Assembly: GCA_947589055.1 (NCBI GenBank)
Contig: CANPZL010000009.1
Span: 1 to 64,000 of the forward strand
Origin: an uncultured Lachnospiraceae bacterium
Lineage (GTDB): Bacteria > Bacillota > Clostridia > Lachnospirales > Lachnospiraceae
DNA: 64,000 bases
Reading direction: 5' to 3'
Translations under genes and position numbers: made by a program
Notes under the pieces: generated by a model
Seen by the model: the letters and a program-made list of their open reading frames with translations, nothing else
What the model was told of the DNA's origin: nothing
Databases searched by the model: none
In this document: positions 49,344-58,788 of the stretch, piece by piece
How the letters are laid out: every line of letters begins with the position of its first letter
Numbering within the stretch: position 1 is the first letter of the stretch

Positions 49344-51002
49344 ATGGAAGAAAAAGATAATATGGAAGCGATGTACATAGCGGCAGTCAGACAGCTTCGT
49401 ACAATCGTATTTGAGATAAACTACATAACGGGAAAAAATTATTGCTCACCGCTTTTTGATGAGTTTTTTGGCATTTCTACGATTCCCAGTGAAGATTTTA
49501 CTGTCAATGAGGAAACCCGTAAGATTTTGTATGAAGAAGACATAGAATTATACAAAAGCCTGTTCATAAAAAAGGATGGGGAGAGGTCAGTTATCTGCCG
49601 GTTTGTGACGAAAGAGGGAAAGATCAACTGGTATCGGGTTATCATACAGTATTTCTATGGAGAAGACGGCGGCTTGGAACGGGTGATCGGTACGATGAAG
49701 GATGTCAGTGACGAAATTCGTTCTTCGGCAGAATTGAAATATCATCAGGACTATGATATTTTGACCGGTGCGGAAAATTTTGCACGGTTCAATCAAGAAG
49801 CGGAACGCCTTCTGACTTGGGATAACGGACACCGATACGCCCTGATCGTTATGGATATTGAGAAATTTAAGGTGATAAATGATTTGTATAATATGCGTGT
49901 AGGAGATCTGGTACTTATACATATCGCAGATGTTTTGCGGGAAATGGTACGGGATCCGAATGTGTTTTGCCGTATGCACAGCGATGTCTTTTGTATCTGT
50001 AGTATGTATGAAACAAAGGGTGACATCATAAGATTTATTGAGAAATTAAAGAAGCAGATAGAAATCAACGGATTCGATTTTGAGATAAAGACTTCCTATG
50101 GCGTATACCTGCCGGAAATCGACGATTCCCTTTCTGTAAACCTGATGTGTGACAGAGCGGCTCTGGCAAAAAAGGCGATCAAGGATAATGCCATGCAGTT
50201 TTGTGCATTTTACGATGAAGAATATCGAAATGAAATCGTGAAAAATACTAGGATTGAAGGTGAAATGACAAAGGCGTTAGGCGATAAGCAGTTTGTCATG
50301 TACTTACAGCCAAAGGTGGATTTGGAAACTGGCCGCATTGTAGGTGCGGAAGCGTTGACCAGATGGCGGCATCCGCAGAACGGAATGCTGCAGCCAAATG
50401 AATTTATTCCGCTGTTTGAGAAAAACGGTTTTATCCTGCGGTTAGATGAATATATGTGGGAAGAGGCTTGTAAAGCGTTGCATGACTGGAAGCAGGCGGG
50501 AAGGCATATGATACCGGTTTCCGTAAATGTATCCCGGTATCATATTTATAATCATAACGTGGAACGGATTTTAAAAGAGCTTCTGGATAAGTATGATCTA
50601 ATGCCGGAGGCGCTTTCACTGGAAATTACCGAAACCATGTTTTTCAACAATGCGGATAAATTATATTCCATGTTGAATCGGTTAAGGGAAATGGGCTTTC
50701 GTCTGGAGGTAGATGATTTTGGCTCCGGGTATTCGTCCCTCAATATGCTGCGAGATGTTCCGGTGGATGTGCTAAAGATTGATAAGGGATTTTTGGATAG
50801 TACGTTAACATCAGAAAAAGGTAAGATCGTGATCCGGCATACGATTGCTATGGCAAAAGAGCTGCAGCTAAAGATTATTGCAGAGGGTGTTGAAACGGAA
50901 GAGCATGTAAAGTTTTTAAAGGATTCCCATTGTGATGTAGCCCAGGGCTTCTATTTTGCACAGCCAATGCCGTTAGAAGAATTTAATAAACTGGATTTTT
51001 AG
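49344..51002 (+). CDS. PAS-GGDEF(degenerate)-EAL c-di-GMP signalling protein
   Basis: The 552-residue cytoplasmic protein has a PAS domain (about 10-130), a GGDEF-type domain (about 135-290) and an EAL domain (about 305-550). The cyclase motif is lost: RMHSDVF stands where RxGGDEF is expected. The phosphodiesterase motifs are kept: EALTRW, NVSRYH, LEITETMF, DDFGSGYSSL, LKIDKGFLD and AEGVETEEH. It should hydrolyse c-di-GMP, with the degenerate domain perhaps as a GTP sensor. It is 85 bases after pseI; whether they share a transcript is unclear. Confidence 0.9.
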   Translation: MEEKDNMEAMYIAAVRQLRTIVFEINYITGKNYCSPLFDEFFGISTIPSEDFTVNEETRKILYEEDIELYKSLFIKKDGERSVICRFVTKEGKINWYRVIIQYFYGEDGGLERVIGTMKDVSDEIRSSAELKYHQDYDILTGAENFARFNQEAERLLTWDNGHRYALIVMDIEKFKVINDLYNMRVGDLVLIHIADVLREMVRDPNVFCRMHSDVFCICSMYETKGDIIRFIEKLKKQIEINGFDFEIKTSYGVYLPEIDDSLSVNLMCDRAALAKKAIKDNAMQFCAFYDEEYRNEIVKNTRIEGEMTKALGDKQFVMYLQPKVDLETGRIVGAEALTRWRHPQNGMLQPNEFIPLFEKNGFILRLDEYMWEEACKALHDWKQAGRHMIPVSVNVSRYHIYNHNVERILKELLDKYDLMPEALSLEITETMFFNNADKLYSMLNRLREMGFRLEVDDFGSGYSSLNMLRDVPVDVLKIDKGFLDSTLTSEKGKIVIRHTIAMAKELQLKIIAEGVETEEHVKFLKDSHCDVAQGFYFAQPMPLEEFNKLDF

Positions 51003-51012
51003 CAGGTATCTG

Positions 51013-51041
51013 TTGACATCAGTATATGGCTGTTGTATAGT
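51013..51041 (+). promoter_or_regulatory. Sigma-A promoter of acpP
   Basis: TTGACA (51013-51018), 17 nt, TATAGT (51036-51041). The leader of about 90 bases contains a weak dyad (GGAATGATTC...GAATGTTCC). Confidence 0.8.
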
Positions 51042-51139
51042 ACTGATTGTGCCGGGGAATGATTCGCTATGAATGTTCCTCTCTTTGAATAGGATAGCAA
51101 TAAACGAACATAATGTAAGGAAAAGGAGATAAGAAGATT

Positions 51140-51373
51140 ATGTTTGATAAGATGAGAGAAATTATTTCTGAGCAATTAGGAGCTGACGCAAATAACATAG
51201 AAATGGGAACCTCATTTAAGGATGATCTGGATGCGGATTCTCTGGATCTATTTGAACTGGTAATGGCAATCGAAGATGCTTTTAATGTAGAGATACCTGC
51301 CGATGAAGTAGGGGACTTAAATACAGTAGAAGATGTGATTGAATATTTAAAAGGACTTGGCGTGGAAGCCTAA
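51140..51373 (+). CDS. acpP: Acyl carrier protein
   Basis: The 77-residue acidic protein carries the phosphopantetheine site DADSLDLFEL with Ser34. Length, helix pattern and the ending EYLKGLGVEA fit AcpP of fatty acid synthesis. It stands alone between its own promoter and a strong terminator; no fab genes are adjacent. A separate role, such as peptide or surface-lipid synthesis, cannot be excluded. Confidence 0.93.
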   Translation: MFDKMREIISEQLGADANNIEMGTSFKDDLDADSLDLFELVMAIEDAFNVEIPADEVGDLNTVEDVIEYLKGLGVEA

Positions 51374-51413
51374 GTCTTGAATCATGAAAATAGAATAACA
51401 GAAGGAATAAAAC

Positions 51414-51450
51414 CGCCCGCCCTGCTTTTTTTGCAGGGCGGGCGATTTTT
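51414..51450. terminator. Strong bidirectional terminator
   Basis: CGCCCGCCCTGC (51414-51425) pairs exactly with GCAGGGCGGGCG (51433-51444) around a T7 loop, followed by ATTTTT. It ends acpP and probably the convergent phosphorylase gene. Confidence 0.93.
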
Positions 51451-51495
51451 CCTTTATTGAATGGTTTCTGTTCTCTAAAACAGCTTGGTTATGTA

Positions 51496-53949
51496 TCAGC
51501 CTAATACAACTTCTACGTTGTGTTCCTTACCGTCTGAAAATGCAGGAACTACGTTTCCATCAATAGCAGCTCCGTCAACGGTTACGCTCTTAACGCCCTT
51601 GCTGACATGAGAAGGATTGCTTACAGAAATGTTGTAGGTTGCATTACGGAACTGACGAATTGCTGTAAATCCGTCCCAAGCGGAAGGAATAGAAGGATCG
51701 ATCTTCAAACCATTATAGTCCGGAATGATACCTAACATATACTGGGAAACTGCAACGAAATTCCATGCTGCGGTACCGGTCAGCCAGCTGTTCTTTGCCT
51801 CGCCGAAGCGCCCCGCATCCTTACCTGCGATCATCTGCGCATATACATAAGGCTCGGTTCTGTGCAGGTCGGAAATATCCTCTAAGTAAGCCGGTGCAAT
51901 CTTGGAATAATACTCAAATGCTTTGTCGCCATGTCCTACATATGCTTCCGCACATATAATCCATGCGTTGTTGTGGCAGAAGATACCGGCATTTTCCTTA
52001 TAGCCTGCCGGATAGGTAGAGATTTCACCGTATTCAATATAGTACTTGGTAAATGCAGGATTATTTAATACAAGACCATGCTTGCAGTTCAAATACTTGT
52101 CCACACTTTCCAATGTTTTTAAGTCATAACCCTTATCTTTGCCGATTTCCGACATAACAGCAAAGCCTTGTGGTTCAATAAATATCTTGCCTTCATCATT
52201 ATCCTTGGAGCCAACCTTGCGTCCCAGGTCGTCGTAAGCACGCAGGAACCATTCTCCGTCATAACCGTGTTCAACAATGATTTCTTTCATCTTGTCGATC
52301 TCGGCCTGTGCTTTAGCGGCAGCGTCATTCATTCCCTTATACTTGCAAAGGGCAACATATTCCGGGCCGGCATAGGTAAACAGCGTTGCTACGAATAAGC
52401 TTTCTGCTACTTTGGAATATTTGTCATCTCCATACTTTGGAGAGGTCCAAGTCTGGAAGCTCTCACCCGGTGTATTTGAGAAGCAGGAAAGGTTCAGACA
52501 GTCATTCCAGTCTGCACGCATACTAAGCGGAAGTCCGTGAGGGCCTACGTTGTTTACAACCCGATAGAAGGATTGTTGTAAGTGATGCATCATAGGCTGT
52601 GCCAGCGAAGCGTCATTCCGATAAGGAACCATCTCGTCCAGAATGCTGTAATCACCGGTTTCTTTGATATATGCGGCAGTCGAAAGGATCATCCAAAGCG
52701 GATCGTCAGAGAAATCACCGCCAACTGCATCGTTTCCTTTCTTCGTCAAAGGCTGATACTGATGGAAGCAGCCGCCATCTTCAAACTGTGTAGCAGCCAG
52801 ATCTAAGATACGTTCCCTTGCCCGATCCGGAATCTGATGAACGAAGCCAAGTAAGTCTTGGTTGGAATCCCGGAATCCCATACCACGTCCGATACCGCTT
52901 TCAAAATAAGAAGCGGAGCGTGACATATTGAAGGTTACCATACATTGATACTGGTTCCAGATGTTTACCATACGGTTCATCTTGTCATCCGGTGTATTTA
53001 CGGTATATTTTGAAAGGAGGTCTGCCCAGCTTTTCTTTAATTCTGCGAGTGCAGCGTCTACCTTTTCGGCAGTATTAAACTGCTCGATCATTGCATAAGC
53101 TCTTGACTTATTCATAGTGCCGTCCGCATTGAATTTCTCTTCCTGCGGGTTCTCTACATAACCAAGGATAAATACCAGATCCTTCGTTTCTCCCGGAGCC
53201 AAGTTGATCTTTAAACAATGAGAAGCAATGGGCGACCAGCCATCTGCCTTTGAATTATTAGACCGGCCTGCCAATACAGCCTGCGGATTCTCAAATCCGT
53301 TATATAAGCCCATAAAGCTTTCCCGGTCACAGTCATATCCTTCGATTTCAGCATTTACTGTATAAAATGCGAAATGATCCCGGCGTTCTTTATATTCTGT
53401 CTTGTGGAACAGGGTAGAACCCTCAACCTCGACTTCACCGGTGTTAAAGTTCCTCTGGAAATTCGTGGAATCATCTTCTGCATTCCATAAACACCACTCT
53501 AAGAATGAAAACAGTTTGAATTCCTTTGGTGAAGTACCTTCATTCTTTAAGGATACCTTCTGAACCTCCCCTTTATAATTATTCGGTACAAAGAAAGTAA
53601 CCTCTGCTTTCAGACCGTTGCTCTTGCCGCTGATAACGGTATAGCCCATACCATGACGGCACTCATAGTATTCCAATTCTTTTTTCACCGGAGACCAGCC
53701 CGGAGACCAGATATTATCGTCCTCATTGATGTAAAAATAACGTCCGCCCATATCAACCGGAACATTGTTATAACGGTAACGGGTAATCCTTCTGAGACGT
53801 GCGTCCTTATAGAAGCTGTAACCGCCGGCGGTATTTGAAATCAGTGAGAAGAAGTCTTGATTTCCTAAGTAATTGATCCAAGGATACGGTGTCTTAGGAT
53901 TCGTGATAACGTACTCTTTGTTTTGATCGTCAAAATAACCGAATTTCAT
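51496..53949 (-). CDS. Cellobiose phosphorylase (GH94)
   Basis: The 817-residue enzyme splits cellobiose with phosphate into glucose-1-phosphate and glucose in the cytoplasm. It begins [31 protein letters not shown], the cellobiose phosphorylase start. It carries [20 protein letters not shown] and the catalytic-acid segment [11 protein letters not shown]. It lacks the large N-terminal extension of cellodextrin synthase relatives. ATG 53949 with GGGAGGT ahead replaces the open-frame start at 53997. An aldose epimerase gene lies upstream on the same strand, separated by a terminator. Confidence 0.92.
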   Translation of the reverse strand: MKFGYFDDQNKEYVITNPKTPYPWINYLGNQDFFSLISNTAGGYSFYKDARLRRITRYRYNNVPVDMGGRYFYINEDDNIWSPGWSPVKKELEYYECRHGMGYTVISGKSNGLKAEVTFFVPNNYKGEVQKVSLKNEGTSPKEFKLFSFLEWCLWNAEDDSTNFQRNFNTGEVEVEGSTLFHKTEYKERRDHFAFYTVNAEIEGYDCDRESFMGLYNGFENPQAVLAGRSNNSKADGWSPIASHCLKINLAPGETKDLVFILGYVENPQEEKFNADGTMNKSRAYAMIEQFNTAEKVDAALAELKKSWADLLSKYTVNTPDDKMNRMVNIWNQYQCMVTFNMSRSASYFESGIGRGMGFRDSNQDLLGFVHQIPDRARERILDLAATQFEDGGCFHQYQPLTKKGNDAVGGDFSDDPLWMILSTAAYIKETGDYSILDEMVPYRNDASLAQPMMHHLQQSFYRVVNNVGPHGLPLSMRADWNDCLNLSCFSNTPGESFQTWTSPKYGDDKYSKVAESLFVATLFTYAGPEYVALCKYKGMNDAAAKAQAEIDKMKEIIVEHGYDGEWFLRAYDDLGRKVGSKDNDEGKIFIEPQGFAVMSEIGKDKGYDLKTLESVDKYLNCKHGLVLNNPAFTKYYIEYGEISTYPAGYKENAGIFCHNNAWIICAEAYVGHGDKAFEYYSKIAPAYLEDISDLHRTEPYVYAQMIAGKDAGRFGEAKNSWLTGTAAWNFVAVSQYMLGIIPDYNGLKIDPSIPSAWDGFTAIRQFRNATYNISVSNPSHVSKGVKSVTVDGAAIDGNVVPAFSDGKEHNVEVVLG

Positions 53950-54070
53950 GAATGTATGTACCTCCCTTTGTTCTAGCAGGTCTGCGATAGACCTCATGTA
54001 CCATCTATTATATATTATTCATGGGATAAAAACAAGAAAAAGTAGGCATAAAAAAAGCCATTTTATTATA

Positions 54071-54102
54071 TTCAGCCATGCAGTTTTTTCTGCATGGCTG
54101 AA
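54071..54102 (-). terminator. Terminator after the aldose epimerase gene
   Basis: TTCAGCCATGCAG (54071-54083) and CTGCATGGCTGAA (54090-54102) pair exactly with a 6-nt loop; the minus strand is T-rich beyond it. It separates epimerase and phosphorylase transcripts, at least partly. Confidence 0.75.
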
Positions 54103-54112
54103 GACAAAATAA

Positions 54113-55126
54113 CTAAGAAAGAACAGTATAGAAATGCTGGGTAACCGTTTTGCTTGCTCCCGGTGCCAGTTCCTCATAGCCGGTATCCTCTGGAGACAGA
54201 GGAAGATTCGGTGCATCGATCATCCACGACATCGGTTCCGGACAAAAATACCCTTTCTCTCCCCAGTCATTCCATATGATCCAGAATCGGTAATCACGTG
54301 AAACCTCATAGCGGATCTGTTTTCCGGATGCTATGTCAGAAGCAACGATACCGTAAAACGGTTTTTCGTCCATTTCGCCCATTTCGGCATAATAGACATC
54401 GTTGTTGATGATCTGCTTTACCGGAACCATGGAGCCGGTGAGATACTGCTTATCATGATTATCCAGTGGCATAAAAACACCGGTTGGAAGGCAGCGGTCA
54501 TTTAACTGCCATTTTTCACCAATGGGCACATAAAGACGCATATCCTCGCCCTTGCCATCAGAAGTAAAGGGAGCCATCATGGTGGTATGGGTACATACGC
54601 CATAGGGCATCTGAACGGAAGAGAGGTTTGTCATGGTAAAGGCATATTCCAGACCCTGCTCCGATAGCTGAAAGGTGAATTCCGCCTTAAACTTTATAGG
54701 AAGATATTGGAAATATTCATCGTTTTCATCATAAAGGTATTCCGTTTTTGCTATGGCTTTCTCTCCGGCAGTCTGAATGTCTACGACCGTGTAGGGACGT
54801 TTATGTAAAAACCCATGAATGAAATTACCCAGCTGGGTTTCGTTTACAGGCAACTGATATACCGCATCGCTGGTTTTTAACCTTCCACCGTTGAGACGGT
54901 TAGGAAGATAGAGGGAAGGAAGTCCATATACCTCCGGCGCCTGTTTTATATCTTCTATTGTAACTGAGTCATGAAAACGGAAGATCTCAATATCGTTTGT
55001 CTCATCTCGGAGCCGGATGACATTGCTTCCGATTCCCGGTGCGATCATGGCCAGATAACCACCGGCCCTTAATTCAATACAGGCTTCGCCTTTATACTTT
55101 ATATTGTTTGCACTTGTTAGATTCAT
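54113..55126 (-). CDS. Aldose 1-epimerase family protein
   Basis: The 337-residue protein has the galactose mutarotase-like beta-sandwich pattern: AGGYLAMIAPGIGSNVIRL, GLPSLYLPNRLNGGRL, LGNFIHGFLHKRPYTV (His), YAFTMTNLSSVQMPYGVCTHTTMM (catalytic His region) and WIIWNDWGEKGYFCPEPMSW (Glu). It interconverts sugar anomers, fitting the neighbouring cellobiose phosphorylase. GGGAGGT precedes the start. Intergenic bases 55127-55417 hold a TATAAT at 55308-55313 for the next plus-strand gene. Confidence 0.85.
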   Translation of the reverse strand: MNLTSANNIKYKGEACIELRAGGYLAMIAPGIGSNVIRLRDETNDIEIFRFHDSVTIEDIKQAPEVYGLPSLYLPNRLNGGRLKTSDAVYQLPVNETQLGNFIHGFLHKRPYTVVDIQTAGEKAIAKTEYLYDENDEYFQYLPIKFKAEFTFQLSEQGLEYAFTMTNLSSVQMPYGVCTHTTMMAPFTSDGKGEDMRLYVPIGEKWQLNDRCLPTGVFMPLDNHDKQYLTGSMVPVKQIINNDVYYAEMGEMDEKPFYGIVASDIASGKQIRYEVSRDYRFWIIWNDWGEKGYFCPEPMSWMIDAPNLPLSPEDTGYEELAPGASKTVTQHFYTVLS

Positions 55127-55417
55127 AGTAAAACCTCCCTTTATATTCAGGTATTGATATTGGTCATTGAGAAGTCGTGTTGAAATGTCTAGTCAAAACG
55201 AATGGAATACAACATTAGTATAACATATAATGATTGGAAAAGCACTAAAAATTAAGGGTATTTTAGAAAATATAGGATTAGGGATAGTTATTTTAAATGA
55301 AACGTGCTATAATAATTCCGCTTATTAAATGGTGAAGGTAACATACAGATAGAACAGTGGCCGCCTTATACCTCCTCAGGTGGTATGTTGTACCATTGAA
55401 AGAAAGGAAACACAAGC

Positions 55418-56335
55418 ATGTCTCTTGATTATAAGAGAAACTATAAAATAATGCTAAGGCGTCGAAAAATCATAATGATTTCTGTGATTGTAACGGTTTT
55501 TGTCTGTGCCTCGTTTGCGGTTTTGTATTTTCGATATTGGGCAGGTGAAGATCAACAGACGCAGCAGGATACAGAGCAACCCATAGAGATTTCTTCGGAA
55601 ACCACCTCTGAGATGAAGCAGACAGAAGCAACCGGCGCAAAGAAAGGGAAGGCACTTACCCGTCAGCCGATTTATTTATATACGATCGGGACTGCAAGAG
55701 TGGAATTTCAGCAGTCGACGGAACGGACATACAGATTATCGGAGGAAACCGTTTCGGATTCTTATTTTGACGATGCGTTGTTTATTGGGGATTCCCGTAC
55801 AGAAGGTTTCATGCTGTATACCAGCTTAAGTAATCTTCATGCGTATTGTTCTAAGGGCTTAAGCGTATCCCGAATCTATACGGATACGATTGTTCCCATG
55901 GAAGACGGGCGGACGGTTACTGTAATGGAAGCCCTTCAGGAACAGTCATATGCGAAAATATATATCATGTTTGGTGTTAATGAGCTGGGCTGGCCTTATG
56001 ATGATCTATTCCGGGAACAGTATTCCAAGCTGATAAAGGATATTAAGACATTGCAGCCGGACGCACTGATATATGTGCAGAATATCATACCAATCGCTGC
56101 TTCCCGTTCTGCCACCGACCCGATTTACAACAATGAAAACGTGAATCGGTTTAATGGGATTATTCAGGAGATCTGTCAGGAGCAGGCTGTGATTTATCTG
56201 GATGTTGGTTCTGCCCTGTCTGATGAAAACGGTGCCTTACCGGAAGATGCCAGTCCCGATGGGGTTCATTGTAATCGGGAATACTGCGAAGTATGGCTGG
56301 ATTATCTGCGGAATCATACATATGTATTGGAATAA
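55418..56335 (+). CDS. Membrane-anchored SGNH/GDSL hydrolase
   Basis: The 305-residue protein has one N-terminal helix (about 18-41), a polar linker and an SGNH domain with the Ser block FIGDSRTEG, block III GVNELG and the C-terminal DGVHCN with the catalytic Asp and His. Extracellular enzymes of this type often deacylate or deacetylate wall polymers. AAAGGAAACAC precedes the ATG. The DUF4358 lipoprotein gene starts 32 bases after the stop, so the two are likely co-transcribed. Confidence 0.85.
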   Translation: MSLDYKRNYKIMLRRRKIIMISVIVTVFVCASFAVLYFRYWAGEDQQTQQDTEQPIEISSETTSEMKQTEATGAKKGKALTRQPIYLYTIGTARVEFQQSTERTYRLSEETVSDSYFDDALFIGDSRTEGFMLYTSLSNLHAYCSKGLSVSRIYTDTIVPMEDGRTVTVMEALQEQSYAKIYIMFGVNELGWPYDDLFREQYSKLIKDIKTLQPDALIYVQNIIPIAASRSATDPIYNNENVNRFNGIIQEICQEQAVIYLDVGSALSDENGALPEDASPDGVHCNREYCEVWLDYLRNHTYVLE

Positions 56336-56367
56336 AGAAGAATGCATTTAAGCAAAGGAGTAAGAGA

Positions 56368-56859
56368 ATGAAAACAGTGAAAATAATAAAACAAACAAAA
56401 AGATTCATGACGTCCGTACTGCTTCTGGGTCTGGTCATGACGTTACTGGCAGGTTGTTCCTCTCAGACGGTGATCGATACAGGAGCATTGGCAGACGATC
56501 TGTATGCCGGCGTTACCTGGAAGGATCAGTTAAGCGAGATTGAATTAAATAAAGCTCTTTCCGTATATGGTATCAGTGCAGATGCCGTGGTATCCGGTAA
56601 GGTATATATGGGAACAAATGCAACAGCAGAGGAAATTGCTGTGTTAGAGGCTGCGGATGCCGAACAGGCAAAGGATGTCAAGGCAGGGGTAGAAGGAAGA
56701 ATAGAAGCGCAGTTGACTTCTTTCCAAAGCTATAATGCGGCTGAGGTTCCCAAGCTGGAGGATCCGGTACTTGAAACCAGAGGCAATTATGTGATTCTTT
56801 GCGTTTGTGATAATCATTCTGAAGCGGAGGATATTATTTCAAGCTGGTTTGAGAAGTAG
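56368..56859 (+). CDS. DUF4358 lipoprotein
   Basis: The 163-residue protein has a lipoprotein signal (LAGC, Cys near residue 29) and a DUF4358-type domain: VIDTGALADDLYAGVTWKDQLSEIE, then AEEIAVLEAADAEQAKDVKAGVEGRIEAQLTSFQSYNA, then NYVILCVCDNHSEAEDII. The family is unknown but usually lies next to SGNH hydrolase genes, as here. ATG 56368 with AAAGGAG at 6 nt is chosen over the ATG 56293 inside the hydrolase gene. Its last 26 bases overlap the convergent HD gene. Confidence 0.82.
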   Translation: MKTVKIIKQTKRFMTSVLLLGLVMTLLAGCSSQTVIDTGALADDLYAGVTWKDQLSEIELNKALSVYGISADAVVSGKVYMGTNATAEEIAVLEAADAEQAKDVKAGVEGRIEAQLTSFQSYNAAEVPKLEDPVLETRGNYVILCVCDNHSEAEDIISSWFEK

Positions 56860-57292
56860 TTGTTGAGGCTTTTGCCTGAATGTCCAGAAGGTACTGGCGT
56901 GCCTGTCTATATTTATCCATTCGTCTGGTATCCTCTATGGTAAGAAAGCTTAAGCGTTCCCGGTTCAGATTGTCGTGCAGGTCATAGAGCTTTACCTGAA
57001 GGGCAAGAGGGTTATCGGCAAGCCTGCGGATATAATCTTGATAGGGGACATGCGAGTCTCTTGTGAGAAGTCTCAATGCGTCTAAAATGGAGGGCGAAAA
57101 GCCTTCTGTTTCTAACATTTCTATGGAAATCGGAGTATCCTCGACTACATCATGCAGAACACCGCAAATCATCTCGTCTATAGTTTTGCCGGCAAGCATT
57201 ACCCGTAGAGGGTGAAGAATATATGGCTTTCCGGCTTTGTCAAGCTGGCCTCTGTGGGCCTCGACTGCGATGGCAATAGCTTTTTCCAGCAT
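56834..57292 (-). CDS. HD-domain phosphohydrolase (RelA/SpoT-hydrolase-like)
   Basis: The 152-residue protein carries the SpoT-type HD pattern: AIAIAVEAHRGQLDKAGKPYILHPLRVML, GVLHDVVEDTPISIEML (HD with EDT) and VKLYDLHDNL. No synthetase domain follows, so it is like small alarmone or nucleotide pyrophosphohydrolases. Activity on (p)ppGpp is possible but not shown. ATG 57292 with AGGAGGAT ahead is chosen; the open frame upstream lacks family similarity. The end overlaps the DUF4358 gene by 26 bases tail to tail. Confidence 0.85.
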   Translation of the reverse strand: MLEKAIAIAVEAHRGQLDKAGKPYILHPLRVMLAGKTIDEMICGVLHDVVEDTPISIEMLETEGFSPSILDALRLLTRDSHVPYQDYIRRLADNPLALQVKLYDLHDNLNRERLSFLTIEDTRRMDKYRQARQYLLDIQAKASTTTSQTSLK

Positions 57293-57360
57293 GCGTATCC
57301 TCCTGATAATATGAAAACAGAATGAATAGTTATAGATAATATCCCATATATCTGATTGCA

Positions 57361-58152
57361 TTATACAATGCATTCCAAAGGAATACAATAAAAAATCAAG
57401 GATTCTGTATTCGCTTTGGAAGCGTGATCTTGAATGATAGGAAGCGTTGCAAGTAACTCCTGCTTTAAGGGAAGAAGAATACATAAAGGGCCATTGCCGG
57501 CTTCATCAATCATCGTGATCGACTGATAGGGGATACCGTCTTGTTCAAAGTGTTCGGCTGGAAGAAATTCCACTGCGTGATTGGCATAGATTGTTAATAC
57601 GGGCGTGTCCGGCATAACAGACGTATGGACGGACGATTGCTTAGGAAGCTGTAAGGAATAGCTTAATTCCAACGGTGCAAAATAAGTGATACTGCGGTTG
57701 AGACCGTAACTAAGATACCCGTCGGGGAATAGCTGGTTGAATATATCGGTTGCCCATAACTGCTCTTGGTCGTCCAGATCATTCTTTTGAATCTGCCAAA
57801 CATAGAGCCAATGCCGGAAATCTTGTGTCGGACAGCTAAGTCTATCTGCCAAAGAGGAAGAAAGAAGAAAATAGCAGGGCTTGTCAGTGACAAATTCCAA
57901 AGTGATCTGATCGCAGTCAGCCGCATAGGAGGAATGGCAGGGATTGCTGCTATATAAATGGAACTCCAGGATAACGGGAAGCGGCTGTCCGGTCTGATGA
58001 ATCAGAGAAAGGGTTAAATCGTCGGAAGAAGAAAATGAATGACAGTAAATGTATAGGAGAAAAAGAGGAAGCCCCAATGTAAAAACCGGGATCTGAATCA
58101 GAGCATGATTCAGAGCATGGAACAGGGTATGAATCAAAGATTTTAGCGGCAT
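57361..58152 (-). CDS. Unknown membrane-anchored protein
   Basis: The 263-residue protein has one helix near the N-terminus (about 18-36, IPVFTLGLPLFLLYIYC) and then a long soluble part rich in Leu, Ser, His and Gln and poor in Lys, which differs from its neighbours. I recognise no domain. The middle has beta-like stretches (QITLEFVTDKPCYFLLS, VLTIYANHAVEF, CILLPLKQELL). The start is set at ATG 58152 after AAAGGAA; an open frame 43 codons longer has no ribosome site. It lies 68 bases before the HD gene and probably shares its transcript. Confidence 0.6.
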   Translation of the reverse strand: MPLKSLIHTLFHALNHALIQIPVFTLGLPLFLLYIYCHSFSSSDDLTLSLIHQTGQPLPVILEFHLYSSNPCHSSYAADCDQITLEFVTDKPCYFLLSSSLADRLSCPTQDFRHWLYVWQIQKNDLDDQEQLWATDIFNQLFPDGYLSYGLNRSITYFAPLELSYSLQLPKQSSVHTSVMPDTPVLTIYANHAVEFLPAEHFEQDGIPYQSITMIDEAGNGPLCILLPLKQELLATLPIIQDHASKANTESLIFYCIPLECIV

Positions 58153-58341
58153 AAGAATTCCTTTCAGATATTTTGTAAGAAATAAATCAGAAATAATAAA
58201 ATTGTTCTTAAAAATCATTTTATATACTATCGTTAGAATATCATATGAGAGAAAATAAGTAAAGTAAAAATTTACAAACAATCGCAGAACTATTTTAAAA
58301 AATGGGCATAGGATATTTTATAAGTGAAATATTAACAGGTC

Positions 58342-58472
58342 AGCAGTCGTAATATCACATAACGCACGACTGGAAACAGCCAAAGGAAAATGAATAATAT
58401 ACCAGTTCGTCGACTGCTTTGTATATAGGGAATGCACCGCAGGAGCGTCGTTTCCAAGTGCCTGTGGTGCAT
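58342..58472. other. Intergenic region with competing hairpins
   Basis: AGCAGTCG (58342-58349) can pair with CGACTGCT (58411-58418), while CAGTCGT (58344-58350) can instead pair with ACGACTG (58366-58372). A third hairpin, ATGCACCGCAGG (58432-58443) with CCTGTGGTGCAT (58461-58472), stands before the GIY-YIG start. No U-tract is seen. It may be a structured leader or a small RNA. Confidence 0.35.
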
Positions 58473-58506
58473 CGCCCGGAATATACAGTTCAGAAAGGAA
58501 ATGGAT

Positions 58507-58779
58507 ATGAATTATACATATATTTTGGAATGTAGTGATAAAAGCCTATATACAGGGTGGACGACGAATCTGGAGAAGCGGTTGAAGGCGCATAATCTGG
58601 GAACCGGTGCAAAATATACCCGGAGCAGAAGGCCCGTCAGGCTGGTTTATTATGAAGAATTTGCAACCCGGAAAGAGGCCATGAAACGGGAGTACGCCAT
58701 TAAGAAACTTTCTCGAAAAGAAAAAGAAGCACTGATTTTAAGTAAGGGGACCCCGCTGCAGGTGGAAGGAAGGAATTGA
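58507..58779 (+). CDS. GIY-YIG nuclease family protein (UPF0213-like)
   Basis: The 90-residue protein begins [28 protein letters not shown], the GIY-YIG fold in the YhbQ/SLX1-like form (Y-x-x-I then LYTGW), and ends [18 protein letters not shown]. Such single-domain proteins are DNA nucleases of unclear role. ATG 58507 with AAAGG at 8 nt is preferred; ATG 58501 is also possible. It is 9 bases before the amidase gene. Confidence 0.88.
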   Translation: MNYTYILECSDKSLYTGWTTNLEKRLKAHNLGTGAKYTRSRRPVRLVYYEEFATRKEAMKREYAIKKLSRKEKEALILSKGTPLQVEGRN

Positions 58780-58788
58780 TACGATACG

